NCBI RefSeq assembly: GCF_041435095.1
Contig: NZ_CP108025.1
Location: forward strand, 6,138,001-6,202,000
From: Kitasatospora sp. NBC_00315
Lineage (GTDB): Bacteria; Actinomycetota; Actinomycetes; Streptomycetales; Streptomycetaceae
Direction of reading: 5' to 3'
Length of the DNA: 64,000 bases
Part shown: positions 55,069-63,270 of the stretch, piece after piece
How the letters are laid out: the number at the start of each line of letters is the position of its first letter
Numbering within the stretch: the first letter of the stretch is position 1
Position numbers and translations under genes: made by a program
Notes under the pieces: model-generated
What the model saw: only the letters and a program-made list of their open reading frames with translations
Told to the model about the DNA's origin: nothing
The model's database searches: none

Positions 55069-56355
55069 GTGGACCGCTGTGTCGTCCTGGTGGACGCCGG
55101 ATACCTGCTGGGCGCGGCCGCCAGCCTGCTCGCCGGGGACCCGTCCCGGTCGCGGGTGACGGTGGACCACACCGCGCTGATCGCCGCGCTGCGCGAACGC
55201 GCCGAGGCCGAGACCGGTCTGCCGCTGCTGCGCATCTACTGGTTCGACGCGGCCCCGGACCGCCGCCCGATGCCCGAGCACCGCCGGCTGCGGGTCCTGC
55301 CCCGGGTGACGGTCCGGCTCGGTGCGCTGACCCGCGCGGAGGGCCGCTGGGTGCAGAAGGGCGTGGACGCCGCGATGCACGCCGAACTCTCCGAGCTGGC
55401 CCGTAACCGGGCCTGCGCGGACGTGGTCCTGGTCACCGGGGACGGCGATCTGCTGCCCGGCATGATGTCCGCCAAGGAGCACGGCGTGGTGGTGCACCTG
55501 TGGGCGCTGCAGGCCGCCGACGGGGACTTCAACCAGTCCGAGGACCTGGTCGGCGAGGCGGACGAGCGCCGGGTGCTGGACCGCGAGTGGATCGAGCGCT
55601 GGGTCGCCGTACGGGAGAGCCTGCCCTTCCAGGCGCCGGGACCGCGGGCCGAGATCGCCAAGATCCTCTCCGCGCCGCCGGCCCCCGCGCGCTCCGGCGC
55701 CGCGACGCGGCCGGCCGCGCGCCCGGAGCCGGCCGCCGCGCTGGCCGGGGCGGCGGAGCCCGCCTCGGCGCTGAAGGTCGTGCCGACCCCCAAGGACCTC
55801 GCGGGCCGCGCCCCGGTGCCGGTCGTGGCCGCCGCCGTCCCGAGCGCCAACGGCGGCGGGGGCGGGAACGGCGGGGGTGCCCACGCCGGGGTGAACGGCA
55901 CGGGTGCCAACGGGCACGTGGTGAACGGCAGCGGCCCCGTGCTGCGCTGGTCCTCCGACCGGGGCTGGGTGGACCGCCCCGCCGCCGAGACCGCGACCGC
56001 GGGCGACGGCCTGCCCACGCTCGCCCAGCTCACCACCGCCGAGCAGCGCTGGGTCGACCGCGAGGAGGACATCACCACCATCGGCGGCGACGCCCACGAG
56101 GTCGGCCAGGTCTTCGCCCGGCGCTGGACGGAGCGGCTCGGCGACGTCGAGCGGCTCACCGTGCTGTGGCCCGACTACCCGCGCATCCCGCACCGCGTCG
56201 ACGGCGAACTGCTCCGCTACGCGGCCCGGTTCGGCCTCCTCGCGCACAAGGACGACCAGATCGACGAGCACGACCGGTACGCCATCCGGGCCGGCTTCTG
56301 GAAGGAACTGGCCGTCCGGGTGCCCGGCGGGGACCTGATCGTCGTCGAGGACTGA
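55069..56355 (+). CDS. NYN-domain putative ribonuclease
   Basis: 428 residues from GTG 55069, with GGAAAGAGG upstream. N-terminal NYN (PIN-like) domain, about 1-170: CVVLVDAGYLLGAA, KGVDAAMHAELSELARNR and VVLVTGDGDLLPGMMSAKEHG hold the acidic metal-binding residues. A disordered Ala/Pro/Gly linker (about 200-300) leads to a conserved C-terminal domain (TTAEQRWVDREEDITTIGG, ERLTVLWPDYPRIPHRVDG). NYN proteins are predicted metal-dependent RNases. The RNA target and C-domain role are unknown. No partner gene is evident. Confidence 0.82.
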   Translation: MDRCVVLVDAGYLLGAAASLLAGDPSRSRVTVDHTALIAALRERAEAETGLPLLRIYWFDAAPDRRPMPEHRRLRVLPRVTVRLGALTRAEGRWVQKGVDAAMHAELSELARNRACADVVLVTGDGDLLPGMMSAKEHGVVVHLWALQAADGDFNQSEDLVGEADERRVLDREWIERWVAVRESLPFQAPGPRAEIAKILSAPPAPARSGAATRPAARPEPAAALAGAAEPASALKVVPTPKDLAGRAPVPVVAAAVPSANGGGGGNGGGAHAGVNGTGANGHVVNGSGPVLRWSSDRGWVDRPAAETATAGDGLPTLAQLTTAEQRWVDREEDITTIGGDAHEVGQVFARRWTERLGDVERLTVLWPDYPRIPHRVDGELLRYAARFGLLAHKDDQIDEHDRYAIRAGFWKELAVRVPGGDLIVVED

Positions 56356-56379
56356 GCGCCCGGCGCCCGCCCGCCGCGC

Positions 56380-56402
56380 GGCCTGATTCGTCGCATCAGG
56401 CC
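56380..56402 (+). terminator. Hairpin after the NYN gene
   Basis: GGCCTGAT (56380-56387), 7-nt loop, ATCAGGCC (56395-56402), then CCCTTGTC. An 8-bp perfect stem with a weak T-containing tail, in the 90-bp gap before the ABC operon. Confidence 0.65.
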
Positions 56403-56431
56403 CCCTTGTCCGGATCTGGCCCCCCAGCGCG

Positions 56432-56445
56432 TAGAGTCTTCGCTC
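56432..56445 (+). promoter_or_regulatory. -10-like element of a probably leaderless ABC operon
   Basis: TAGAGT at 56432-56437 ends 8 bases before the GTG start at 56446, and no ribosome-binding site precedes that start. This spacing puts transcription initiation at or next to the start codon. A TTGTCC at 56406 is 20 bp upstream, longer than ideal. Confidence 0.45.
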
Positions 56446-57483
56446 GTGAGCGAGACCGACCGGCGGGCACCACGGGCCGTGCCGCAGGGCGAGGCCGCCG
56501 ACCCGCCGGGCCGGCCGGCCGAGCTGTGCTGCGCCGTGCGCGACCTGGTCAAGACCTACCGCCCCGCCCGTGGCGGGGACGCGGCCGTGATCCGCGCCAA
56601 CGACGGCATCAGCCTGGACATCCGCCGGGGCGAGGTGTTCGGCCTGCTCGGCCCCAACGGGGCCGGCAAGTCCACCCTGGTCCGCCAGCTCACCGGGCTG
56701 CTGCGCCCGGACAGCGGCAGTGTGGAGATCCTCGGCCACGACGTGGTGCGCCACCCCGAGCGGGCGGCCAGGCTGCTGGCCTATCTCGGCCAGGAGTCCA
56801 CCGCGCTGGACGAGCTGACGGTCGCGCTGGCCGCCGAGACCACCGGACGGCTGCGCGGCCTGAGCCGGGCCGGGGCCCGCGCCGAGGCCGCCGACGTGCT
56901 CGCCGAACTCGGCCTCGAAGCTCTCGCGGCCCGTCCGCTGGCCAAGCTCTCCGGCGGTCAGCGCCGGCTGGCCTGCCTCGCCGCGACGCTGGTCGGTGAG
57001 CGCCCGCTGCTCGTCCTGGACGAGCCGACCACCGGTATGGACCCGGTCGCCCGCCGGGCCGTCTGGTCCGCCGTGGACCGCCGCCGTGCCGAACACGGCG
57101 TGACCGTCCTGCTCGTCACCCACAACGTCATCGAGGCGGAGACGGTGCTCGACCGGGTCGCGGTGGTGGACGAGGGCCGGGTGATCGCCTGCGACACCCC
57201 CGGTGGCCTGAAGGCACTGGTCGACGGCGACGTCCGGCTCGACCTGGTCTGGCGCACCGAGGCCCCGATGGAGGTACCCGCCGTCGCCCGGCTCGCCGAG
57301 CGGGCCGAGCGCACCGGCCGCCGCTGGACCGTGCGGACCAGCCCCGAGCAGGCCCGTGAGCTGGTCGCCGCCGTCACCACCGGACCGGCCTTCGCCGCCC
57401 TGGACGACTTCACCCTGGCCACCCCGAGCCTTGAGGACGCCTACCTCAAACTGGGCGGCCGCCACGGAGGTCTGGCCAAGTGA
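56446..57483 (+). CDS. ABC transporter ATP-binding protein (DrrA-like)
   Basis: 345 residues. Walker A GPNGAGKSTLV about residues 72-82, YLGQESTALDELTV (Q-loop region), signature LSGGQRRLACLAATL, Walker B LLVLDEPTTGMDP, H-loop LVTHNVIEAE. The C-terminal region (about 245-345) is DrrA-like and ends in DAYLKLGGRHGG. It energises export through the permease encoded next, with a GTGA overlap. The substrate is unknown; DrrA-type pairs often export hydrophobic drugs or lipids. Confidence 0.92.
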   Translation: MSETDRRAPRAVPQGEAADPPGRPAELCCAVRDLVKTYRPARGGDAAVIRANDGISLDIRRGEVFGLLGPNGAGKSTLVRQLTGLLRPDSGSVEILGHDVVRHPERAARLLAYLGQESTALDELTVALAAETTGRLRGLSRAGARAEAADVLAELGLEALAARPLAKLSGGQRRLACLAATLVGERPLLVLDEPTTGMDPVARRAVWSAVDRRRAEHGVTVLLVTHNVIEAETVLDRVAVVDEGRVIACDTPGGLKALVDGDVRLDLVWRTEAPMEVPAVARLAERAERTGRRWTVRTSPEQARELVAAVTTGPAFAALDDFTLATPSLEDAYLKLGGRHGGLAK

Positions 57484-58292
57484 CCCTGTTGTCCGCCCCG
57501 CCCCAGCAGAGCGCCGGGCCGTCGGCCGTGCCCGCGCCGCTGGCGCCCGCCGCCCGGCTGCTGCCCGCGCTCGCCGCCGTCTACCGGGCGCAGCTGGCCC
57601 GGGCCAAGGTCGCCCGGATCCCGCTGCTGTTCGTGGCGACCTTCCAGTCGATCGGCATCCTGGTGATGATGCGCGGAGTGGTCGACCCGGGGGACAACCC
57701 GGCCGCGCACACCGTGGTGGCCGGATCCAGCGTGCTGGTGGTCGCGTTCGTCGCGCTCAACCTGCTCGCCCAGTACTTCGGACGGCTGCGCGCCACCGGC
57801 GGCCTGGACCACTACGCGACGCTGCCGGTACCGGCAGCGTCGGTGGTGCTCGGCGCGGCGGCCGCCTACGCCTCGTTCACCCTGCCGGGGACGCTGGTGA
57901 CGGCCGTCGCCGGTGCGGTGATGTTCGGCCTGCCGGTCGGGCACCTGTGGGTGCTGCTCGCCGTCGTCCCGTTGGCCGGTGCGGCGCTGTCGGGCCTCGG
58001 CGCCGCCTGCGGCCTGATCGCCCCGCGCCAGGAGATCGCCACCCTGCTCGGCCAGCTCGGCATGTCGGCCGCGCTGCTGCTGGGCGTGCTGCCGGTGGAG
58101 CGCCTGCCGCAGCCGGTGCTCTGGCTGCGGGACCTGCTGCCCTCGACGTACGGGGTGGAGGCCTTCGCCAGGACGTTCACGCCGAACCCCGACTGGGCGG
58201 CGGTCGCCGGTGACCTCGGGGTCTGCGCCGCGGTGGGACTGGTCTCGCTGGCAGTGGCGACCTGGGCCTACCGGCGGGCCACCACCCGATAG
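57480..58292 (+). CDS. ABC-2 type transporter permease
   Basis: 270 residues, about six membrane segments (e.g. FVATFQSIGILVMM, VVAGSSVLVVAFVALNLLA, LGVCAAVGLVSLAVATWAY). The PRQEIATLLGQLGMSAALLL and LPSTYGVEAFARTF regions are typical of DrrB/ABC-2 permeases. The start overlaps the ATPase gene stop (GTGA). Together they form a two-gene exporter. Confidence 0.9.
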   Translation: MTLLSAPPQQSAGPSAVPAPLAPAARLLPALAAVYRAQLARAKVARIPLLFVATFQSIGILVMMRGVVDPGDNPAAHTVVAGSSVLVVAFVALNLLAQYFGRLRATGGLDHYATLPVPAASVVLGAAAAYASFTLPGTLVTAVAGAVMFGLPVGHLWVLLAVVPLAGAALSGLGAACGLIAPRQEIATLLGQLGMSAALLLGVLPVERLPQPVLWLRDLLPSTYGVEAFARTFTPNPDWAAVAGDLGVCAAVGLVSLAVATWAYRRATTR

Positions 58293-58424
58293 TGCCGCTC
58301 CGGGTAGGTCCTGCGAGGGTCAGCCTGCCTTGAGTGGGGTGCCGTCGTAGGTCCGGCGATGGGGCCCGGCGCTCTGGTGGGGTTCGATGACGTAGGTGTC
58401 CGTCGCGTCGGTCAGGTCGTCGCG

Positions 58425-58468
58425 CGCGTCGAGCCGCCCCGTGGCGGACCACGCGGCGGCTCGACGCG
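58425..58468. terminator. Long hairpin in a convergent intergenic region
   Basis: A 14-bp stem (58425-58438 with 58455-58468; arm contains GCGTCGAGCCGCC) continues after a C-C mismatch into CGTGG/CCACG with a CGGA tetraloop. It lies between the ABC permease (+) and DinB (-) genes, 133 and 111 bp from their ends, and probably terminates both. It could instead be the end of a lost mobile element. Confidence 0.7.
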
Positions 58469-58578
58469 GAGAAGAACAGCTCTACCCGGTTGGGCCAGGA
58501 GGCGTGCGCGGGTCCGGTGGACGTGCCGCCGCGGATGGGCGCGAAGCCCGTCCGGTGTGCCCGTGATCTCCGCCGGAT

Positions 58579-59085
58579 CTAACTGCCGGTCGTCCCGTCG
58601 AGCATCTCGCGCAGGATGTCCAGGTGGCCGTTGTGGCGGGCCGTCTCCTCGGTGAGGTGGAGGAGGATCCAGCGCAGGTCGACGTGGAGGCCGTCGCGGA
58701 TGGTTCGCCGGGTTTTCGTGTCCAGGCCGTTGCCGGCGACCAGTTCGCGGTAGCGGGCGCTCTGTTCGGCGTATTCGTCGAGAAGCTGCGTGAGGGGGAA
58801 GTCGACGGCGATGCGCATCTCGCGGTCGGGGTCCTCCTCGGTCCAGGGGCCCTGCTCCTCCTCGCCGAGGAAGACCACCTGGAACCAGTAGTACTCGACC
58901 CAGCGGAGATGGTTGATCACTCCGCTCATGGTCATCAGCGGTGAACCCGGCAGGAGCGCCTCGCGTGCGTTCTCCGCGGAGACGCCGTCGCACTTGGCGC
59001 GGGCGGTGGCACGGGCGTAGTCGAGAAACGTGGTGAGCTGGGTGCGCTCGTCCCACGCGGGCGGGGTGTCGTCGATTTTGGTCAT
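58579..59085 (-). CDS. DinB superfamily protein (DUF664-like)
   Basis: 168 residues, four-helix DinB fold. Conserved metal-site histidines are in SGVINHLRWVEYYWF and HLTEETARHNGHLDIL. Actinobacterial relatives include mycothiol-dependent enzymes and proteins of unknown role. No clear ribosome-binding site precedes ATG 59085, so the mRNA may be leaderless. Divergent from the DUF2567 gene. Confidence 0.85.
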   Translation of the reverse strand: MTKIDDTPPAWDERTQLTTFLDYARATARAKCDGVSAENAREALLPGSPLMTMSGVINHLRWVEYYWFQVVFLGEEEQGPWTEEDPDREMRIAVDFPLTQLLDEYAEQSARYRELVAGNGLDTKTRRTIRDGLHVDLRWILLHLTEETARHNGHLDILREMLDGTTGS

Positions 59086-59268
59086 CGCGCGAAGCGTCGC
59101 CGATCAGCGCGACCGATGTCGAGGTATTTGTCGACAGCCCCGACCCGATCCGCCCGGTTCGACCGTCCCCCGGGCACGAGCTCCGGCGACGCCCGCAGCT
59201 CACCCGGCGCGACACCGTGGGGACGGCCCGCACCACCCCGGCGGGGCCGATCGTGAAACGATGACGGG

Positions 59269-60192
59269 GTGACCGTACCGAACACACCTCCGGATCCCGG
59301 CCGGATCCCCGCCGCGGACGTCGCGGGACCGGCCGCGGACGCCGCCGCGAGCGCCCCGGCGAGCCCCGCCCCGGACCCCTACGGTCCGCCCGCCGCCGTG
59401 GACCCCTTCGCCCCGCCCGCCGCTCCCGATCCGTACGGCGCGCCGCCGGCCTTCGGCCACGGGCCCGCCCCGGCGCCCGCCCGTCCGCTGCTGCCCGAGC
59501 TGCGGGCGGGCGCGCTGACGGCTCTCGTCTGCGTGCTGCTGGGGCTCGGTGTGGCCGGGCTCTGGGTCTGGCTGGCCCCCCGGGTGCCACTGCTGGTCAG
59601 CGGGAACCGCATCCTGTACGCCGACCCGGAGGGCGAGCAGCGCGCCGGGGCGGACGCCGTGTTCGCGCTGATCGGACTGGGCGCCGGCGTGGTCACCGCG
59701 CTGGGCGCCTTCCTGCTGACCCGCCGCCGGGGCGGCGGGATCGCGGTGGCGGTCGGCCTGACCGTCGGCGGGCTGCTCGGTTCGCTGGTCGGCTGGAAGC
59801 TCGGGGTCCGGCTCGGCCCGACCTCCGACGTCGTCGCGCACGCCCGGCAGGTCGGGGACGGGCACGGCTTCGACGACGCCCTGCGGCTGGGCGCGCACGG
59901 CGCCCTGCTGGTCTGGCCGATGACGGCGATGGTGCTGCTGCTCGTACTGTCGGCGGCGTTCGGCAAGCGCGAGGAGGATCCGCCGCCGTACTGGGCGGGT
60001 ACGGGCTGGCCGGCGCCGGGCACGCTCGGCGCACCCCCGGCCGGTGGCGCCCTGCCGCCCGGCGGGTACGCGCCCGCCCCCGCGCCGGGCCCGGCGCCCG
60101 TGCCGCTCTCCGAGCCCGGGTCCGCGCCCGAGCCGCCGCCCGGCGCAGAGCCCGTGCGGCCCGCCGACGACCGGCCGGTCCCGCCCTCCTGA
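59269..60192 (+). CDS. DUF2567 membrane protein
   Basis: 307 residues. A Pro/Ala-rich cytoplasmic N-terminus (about 1-75, with repeated DPYGPP/DPFAPP) is followed by four membrane segments (about 80-230) with a conserved LAPRVPLLVSGNRILYADPEGE loop, and a Pro-rich C-terminal tail. The core matches the actinobacterial DUF2567 family, of unknown function. GTG start without a convincing ribosome-binding site. Confidence 0.82.
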   Translation: MTVPNTPPDPGRIPAADVAGPAADAAASAPASPAPDPYGPPAAVDPFAPPAAPDPYGAPPAFGHGPAPAPARPLLPELRAGALTALVCVLLGLGVAGLWVWLAPRVPLLVSGNRILYADPEGEQRAGADAVFALIGLGAGVVTALGAFLLTRRRGGGIAVAVGLTVGGLLGSLVGWKLGVRLGPTSDVVAHARQVGDGHGFDDALRLGAHGALLVWPMTAMVLLLVLSAAFGKREEDPPPYWAGTGWPAPGTLGAPPAGGALPPGGYAPAPAPGPAPVPLSEPGSAPEPPPGAEPVRPADDRPVPPS

Positions 60193-60253
60193 CCCGTCCC
60201 GCCCCTGATGACCCGCCCGCTCTCCCGAGCCGGCGGAGCGCCGCCGACGGCCC

Positions 60254-60748
60254 CTATCGCCCGATGGGGGCCGTCAGCGCGTCGGTCAGCGCCACCAGGT
60301 CGGCCGGGGCCAGCTCGACCTCCAGGCCGCGCCGGCCCGCCGAGACGTACACCGTGGGGTGCTCCAGCGCGCTCTCGTCCAGGACCGTCCGCAGCGCCCG
60401 GCGCTGCCCGAGCGGGGAGATGCCGCCGAGCACGTAGCCGCTGCTGCGCTCGGCCGCGGCCGGGTCCGCCATCGCGGCCCGCTTGCCGCCGACCGCCGAG
60501 GCCAGCGCCTTGAGGTCCAGCCTGCCGGAGACCGGCACCACACCGACGGTCAGCTCGCCGTCGACGTCGGCTACCAGGGTCTTGAAGACCCGGGCGGCCG
60601 GGATGCCGAGCAGCGTCACCGCCTCCCCGCCGTAGGAGTCCGCGGCCGGGTCGTGCTCGTACGCGTGCACGGTGAACGGCACACCGGCGCTCTCCAGGGC
60701 CACCGTCGCGGGCGTGCCCTGCCCGCCCTTCTTCGCCTTCTTGGCCAT
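60254..60748 (-). CDS. ybaK: YbaK/Cys-tRNA(Pro) deacylase
   Basis: 164 residues, YbaK/EbsC fold. It hydrolyses Cys mischarged on tRNA-Pro in trans. A Lys-rich N-terminus (MAKKAKKGG) precedes ALESAGVPFTVHAYEHDP. The substrate-pocket region is RVFKTLVADVDG with the conserved lysine, then VGGKRAAMADP and YVLGGISPLGQRR. GGGGAGG ribosome-binding site. A 29-bp gap separates it from the upstream Lon-N-domain gene, so they may be co-transcribed. Confidence 0.92.
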   Translation of the reverse strand: MAKKAKKGGQGTPATVALESAGVPFTVHAYEHDPAADSYGGEAVTLLGIPAARVFKTLVADVDGELTVGVVPVSGRLDLKALASAVGGKRAAMADPAAAERSSGYVLGGISPLGQRRALRTVLDESALEHPTVYVSAGRRGLEVELAPADLVALTDALTAPIGR

Positions 60749-60777
60749 CGGGCGGCCTCCCCTCGAACGTCCGACGG

Positions 60778-61506
60778 TCAGTTCGGGCTGAACGACTGCC
60801 GGGTCAGGTCCACCGCCGGCAGCGACGGCAGCCAGGCGAGCACCGCCGTCTCGCGCCGCAGCAGCTCCAGCTCCATGGTCAGCCGCTGCGCGGTGTCCGG
60901 GCAGGCCAGCAGCTGCTGCTTGACCGGGGTGTCGAACACGGACGCCGCCGCCACCAGGTAGGACAGCACCTGCGGGTCGGCCGGCAGCTCCTGCTCACCG
61001 GCGATGCTGGCCTCGCGCGCGCCCGCCAGCCGCTTCTGGTACGTCCGGAAGGCCCGCTCGACGCCGGCCGCCAACGCTCCCGCGCCCTCGCCGGGCTCCT
61101 CCTCGATCGTCTCGATCTCGCCGGTCAGGTAGGGGCCGCCGGTGTCGACGCTGCGCAGCCAGAACCGGGTGGTACCGGTGACCAGCAGCTCGTAGCGGCC
61201 GTCCGGCTGGGGTTGCACGGAGGCCACGTCGGCGACGCAGCCGATGTGGTGCAGCGCCTCCAGCGGGTCCCCGGTCACGGTGCCGAGGCCGTCCAGCGGC
61301 CCGGCCGGACCCTCGCTCTCGCGGACCGGGGAGACCTCCCGGCCGTCCTTGATCGCCAGTACCCCGAACCGGCGCGGTTCGTCCTCCGGCTGCGCCAGCA
61401 GGTCGGCGACGAGACGGCGGTAGCGCTCCTCGAAGACGTTGAGGGGCAGCACCAGGCCCGGGTAGAGGACCGAGTTGAGCGGGAAGAGCGGCAGCCGTTC
61501 TGTCAC
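60778..61506 (-). CDS. Lon protease N-terminal (substrate-binding) domain protein
   Basis: 242 residues from GTG 61506. It begins LPLFPLNSVLYPGLVLPLNVFEERYRRL, diagnostic of the Lon-N/LonN domain, and lacks the Lon ATPase and protease parts. Stand-alone members are common in actinobacteria; their role is unknown but may be substrate recognition. The longer open frame upstream is a shadow over the next gene. Confidence 0.88.
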   Translation of the reverse strand: MTERLPLFPLNSVLYPGLVLPLNVFEERYRRLVADLLAQPEDEPRRFGVLAIKDGREVSPVRESEGPAGPLDGLGTVTGDPLEALHHIGCVADVASVQPQPDGRYELLVTGTTRFWLRSVDTGGPYLTGEIETIEEEPGEGAGALAAGVERAFRTYQKRLAGAREASIAGEQELPADPQVLSYLVAAASVFDTPVKQQLLACPDTAQRLTMELELLRRETAVLAWLPSLPAVDLTRQSFSPN

Positions 61507-61598
61507 GGCGCTCAGCGTAGTTGCCCGGAGCGGTGCGGCGCGCCAGGGTTCCGCGCGCGCCCGGGCCCCGGCGCCCGCCGGCGGCTGCCGCCGCCGGC

Positions 61599-63173
61599 TC
61601 AGCCCCGCTGGAGCAGCCGGGTCGCGCCCGCCACCACCGTGGTCGCCAGCACCCAGCCGATCACCACCAGCCCGGCACTGACCCACTGCCCGGCCCCGGC
61701 GGGGTTCCAGCCGCCCTGCCCGAAGTCGACCACCGGCAGCAGCTGGCTCAGGGTGTACAGGGCGGCGTTCCAGTGCGGCCGCTCGTCCGCCTTGAGCGGC
61801 TCGGGCGGATGCTGCCGGAAGAAGATCGTGCCCAGCACCCAGGCCAGCAGCAGCCAGAGCGCGGCCCGGCCCGGCCGGTAGCCGTAGCCGACGGTGGCCT
61901 CCTGCAGCCGCCCCCAGACCCGGCTGGGCAGCGGCAGGGTGGCGTGCCGGCGGCGCTGCTTGGCGTACAGCACCTCGCGCGCGTCGTCGTCGGCGCCGTC
62001 CCGGCGCAGCGCGGCCGCCAGCTGTTCGTACGACTCCGGCTGGAAGTCGACGGAGGCGCTCTCCAGCCAGGCGATCCGCTGCTGGACGCTGAACGGCGCC
62101 AGCGGGCGCAGCACCTCGTAGGTGAAGCCGGTCAGTCCGAGGTGCTTGCCCTGCGGCCAACTGGCCGGGGCGTCCACCAGGTTGCCGACCTTGGCACGGG
62201 AGAGCGCGACGGTGCCGGTGGGCCGCATCCGGCAGGCGAAGCGCAGCTCGGGGGTCTGGATCCGGCGCAGCGACAGCTCCTCCTCCGGCCCGAGGTGGAA
62301 CTCGCCGGATATCAGGCAGGCGCTCTCGAACCTGGCGTCGGAGAGCCGGACCCTGCCGTAGGCGCGGAACGGCGTGCTGGGCGAGTTGAGCGGCGCGTGC
62401 TCGCCGTACCCGGAGCCGTAGTAGGAGCGGGAGCCGGACCACCCGCCGTCCGCCGAGCTGGTCAGGTAGAGGGTGTGGCCGACGCTGAGCCGCACCGCGT
62501 TGAGGCAGGCGCTGTTCTGCGGTGTGCCGCGCAGCTGGGCGCCGCGCAGCGAGAGCCGGCCGCCGATCCGGGCGGTGCGCAGGCTCAGCTCGCCGGTGGA
62601 CTCCAGCCGGTCGGCCTCGAAGTCCTGGTGGATGTTCATCCCGTCGGCGGAGAGCGAGCGGCCGTGGCGGTCTGCGCCGATCACCGCCTGGTTCAGCAGC
62701 AGGTCGGTGCCGATCCTGGCGTCGGTCAGCCGCAGGCCGTCGGGTATCCGGCAGCGGGCGAGATGAAGGTCACCCTCGGTGGCCAGCCGGGACGCCTCGA
62801 TCCGCGGCAGCAGGCAGCTGACGAAGCGCAGGGTGCCCGCGCGCGCCTCGGACATCAGCACGGTGTTGCGGAACCGGCAGTCGTGCAGCTCGACGTAGTG
62901 CGCGATGGTTCCGCCGGCCAGCACCAGCGGCCCGGTGACCGTCGCGCCGGTGAGCTTCAGCGCCGCCACCCGCCCGGGTACGGCGGTCGGACCGTCCAGC
63001 AGCAGCCGGGCGATCACCTCCGCGCGGATCGTGCGCTCCGGGCCCCAGGGCGCCTCCCCGAAGACCGCGTCCTGCTCCTCGACGCCGGTCACCAGGCTGT
63101 AGATCTCGCCCTTGCGGAAGGCCTCCCACAGGCCCCGCTCCACCGGCGTCCAGTCCTCCGGCGCCTGTTCCAC
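61599..63173 (-). CDS. Membrane-anchored repeat (beta-solenoid-like) protein
   Basis: 524 residues from GTG 63173 with GGGGGGAAG upstream. No signal peptide. Residues about 65-330 consist of repeating strand-like units of about 20 residues (VAALKLTGATVTGPLVLAGG, GELSLRTARIGGRLSLRGAQ, GDLHLARCRIPDGLRLTDAR), suggesting a beta-solenoid related to pentapeptide-repeat or bactofilin folds. A helical segment and two C-terminal membrane segments follow (LWLLLAWVLGTIFF near 430, AGLVVIGWVLATTVVAGA near 500). Relatives are sometimes labelled oxidoreductase, but no cofactor motif is visible. Function unknown. Divergent from hisD. Confidence 0.75.
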   Translation of the reverse strand: MEQAPEDWTPVERGLWEAFRKGEIYSLVTGVEEQDAVFGEAPWGPERTIRAEVIARLLLDGPTAVPGRVAALKLTGATVTGPLVLAGGTIAHYVELHDCRFRNTVLMSEARAGTLRFVSCLLPRIEASRLATEGDLHLARCRIPDGLRLTDARIGTDLLLNQAVIGADRHGRSLSADGMNIHQDFEADRLESTGELSLRTARIGGRLSLRGAQLRGTPQNSACLNAVRLSVGHTLYLTSSADGGWSGSRSYYGSGYGEHAPLNSPSTPFRAYGRVRLSDARFESACLISGEFHLGPEEELSLRRIQTPELRFACRMRPTGTVALSRAKVGNLVDAPASWPQGKHLGLTGFTYEVLRPLAPFSVQQRIAWLESASVDFQPESYEQLAAALRRDGADDDAREVLYAKQRRRHATLPLPSRVWGRLQEATVGYGYRPGRAALWLLLAWVLGTIFFRQHPPEPLKADERPHWNAALYTLSQLLPVVDFGQGGWNPAGAGQWVSAGLVVIGWVLATTVVAGATRLLQRG

Positions 63174-63256
63174 GATGCTTCCCCCCCAAGATCCCCGACC
63201 GTCCCGGCTTTCGTATCACGGACTGAAATGCGGGGCCGCCCGTTCCGGCCACTCCT

Positions 63257-63270
63257 TACACTGGGTGGCG
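63257..63270 (+). promoter_or_regulatory. -10 element of a probably leaderless hisD transcript
   Basis: TACACT at 63257-63262 lies 7 bases before the hisD GTG, with no ribosome-binding site between. Transcription would start at or next to the GTG. A matching -35 is not obvious. Confidence 0.5.
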
